The position numbers were made by a program, and so were the translations under genes. Source: Bacteroidales bacterium (GTDB taxonomy: Bacteria > Bacteroidota > Bacteroidia > Bacteroidales > UBA7960). From it: a stretch of DNA of 6,761 bases. The stretch lies in NCBI GenBank assembly GCA_007120675.1, contig SKNE01000162.1, positions 1-6,761 of the forward strand. The letters are read 5' to 3'. Below the pieces are notes generated by a model that saw nothing but the letters and a program-made list of their open reading frames with translations, was not told where the DNA came from and did not search any database. This document shows positions 6,600-6,761 of this stretch, piece by piece. How positions within the stretch are numbered: position 1 is the first letter of the stretch; each line of letters opens with the position of its first letter.

Positions 6600-6606
6600 C
6601 AGCTCA

Positions 6607-6646
6607 AAACGGGTTTCGGCCCGTTTCCACAGCGGGCCAGCCCGCT
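6607..6646 (+). other. Two tandem hairpins in the tRNA-Asn leader
   Basis: The first hairpin pairs AAACGGG (6607-6613) with CCCGTTT (6620-6626); a T-G pair inside it would leave a TTCG tetraloop. The second pairs AGCGGG (6631-6636) with CCCGCT (6641-6646) around CCAG. Only four bases separate them, and the mature tRNA begins eleven bases later. Neither is followed by a T-run on either strand, so they are not clear terminators. Their position suggests structured 5' leader RNA removed by RNase P. Confidence 0.6.
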
Positions 6647-6657
6647 TCGACATATAC

Positions 6658-6731
6658 TCCTCCTTAGCTCAGCTGGTTAGAGCATCTGACTGTTAATCAG
6701 AGGGTCCTTGGTTCGAGTCCAAGAGGGGGAG
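6658..6731 (+). tRNA. tRNA-Asn (anticodon GUU)
   Basis: A complete cloverleaf can be drawn. The acceptor stem pairs TCCTCCT (6658-6664) with AGGGGGA (6724-6730), with one G-U wobble. The D arm is GCTC...GAGC (6667-6683). The anticodon stem is TCTGA/TCAGA (6685-6689 and 6697-6701) around the loop CTGTTAA, placing anticodon GTT at 6692-6694. The T arm is CTTGG-TTCGAGT-CCAAG (6707-6723). The discriminator base is G at 6731, as expected for asparagine tRNA. The CCA end is not encoded (CAA follows), so it would be added by the CCA-adding enzyme. The gene diverges from the protein cluster. Confidence 0.97.
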
Positions 6732-6761
6732 CAAGAGAATCAGCCACTTACGGGTTAAAAG

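Noticed and set aside
1..6761. A mobile island, CRISPR array or defence system, including integration at the tRNA gene
   Set aside because: No integrase, transposase, direct repeats of the tRNA end or spaced repeats were seen. The genes are ordinary chromosomal envelope and housekeeping genes.

Overview
The window looks like a chromosomal segment from a member of the Bacteroidota (Bacteroidetes), probably an environmental lineage with moderately high G+C. The grounds are: promoter-like sequences matching the Bacteroidetes form TAnnTTTG; starts without clear Shine-Dalgarno sequences; a DUF4292 lipoprotein, a family largely confined to this phylum; the gene order dut / TPR lipoprotein / DUF4292 / EnvC, which I recall as common in this phylum; and a tRNA gene without an encoded CCA end. 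No mobile element, CRISPR array, phage gene or defence system was seen.

All six protein genes are on the minus strand, so they read from right to left. At the far right (6658-6731, plus strand) is a tRNA-Asn(GUU) gene with its own probable promoter and a leader carrying two strong hairpins. An A/T-rich intergenic region of about 190 bases separates it from a divergent gene cluster. That cluster runs: a membrane-anchored serine beta-lactamase-family hydrolase (5164-6468); dUTPase, dut (4725-5162, one base after the hydrolase stop); a TPR-repeat lipoprotein (2795-4621); a DUF4292 lipoprotein (1985-2782, GTG start); and an EnvC-like murein hydrolase activator (744-1967). The gaps are 1, 103, 12 and 17 bases, which suggests one transcription unit. 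The 103-base gap holds a hairpin.

A gap of 268 bases follows. It contains a good Bacteroidetes-type promoter and two small hairpins, and then tatA (263-475). Thirteen bases after tatA begins the first part of a secreted protein that runs off the left edge (1-249). Its start resembles what I recall of Bacteroidetes LysM/lytic transglycosylases, but the diagnostic domains lie outside the window.

The common theme is envelope biogenesis: two lipoproteins, an amidase activator with a degenerate LytM domain, a Tat translocase subunit, a penicillin-binding-protein-like serine hydrolase and perhaps a peptidoglycan-cleaving enzyme. dut, a nucleotide-pool enzyme, is the exception but is a usual member of this neighbourhood. 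I do not see a previously undescribed system. The points most worth checking are the loss of metal ligands in EnvC, the serine hydrolase placed directly before dut, and the structured leaders of tRNA-Asn and tatA.
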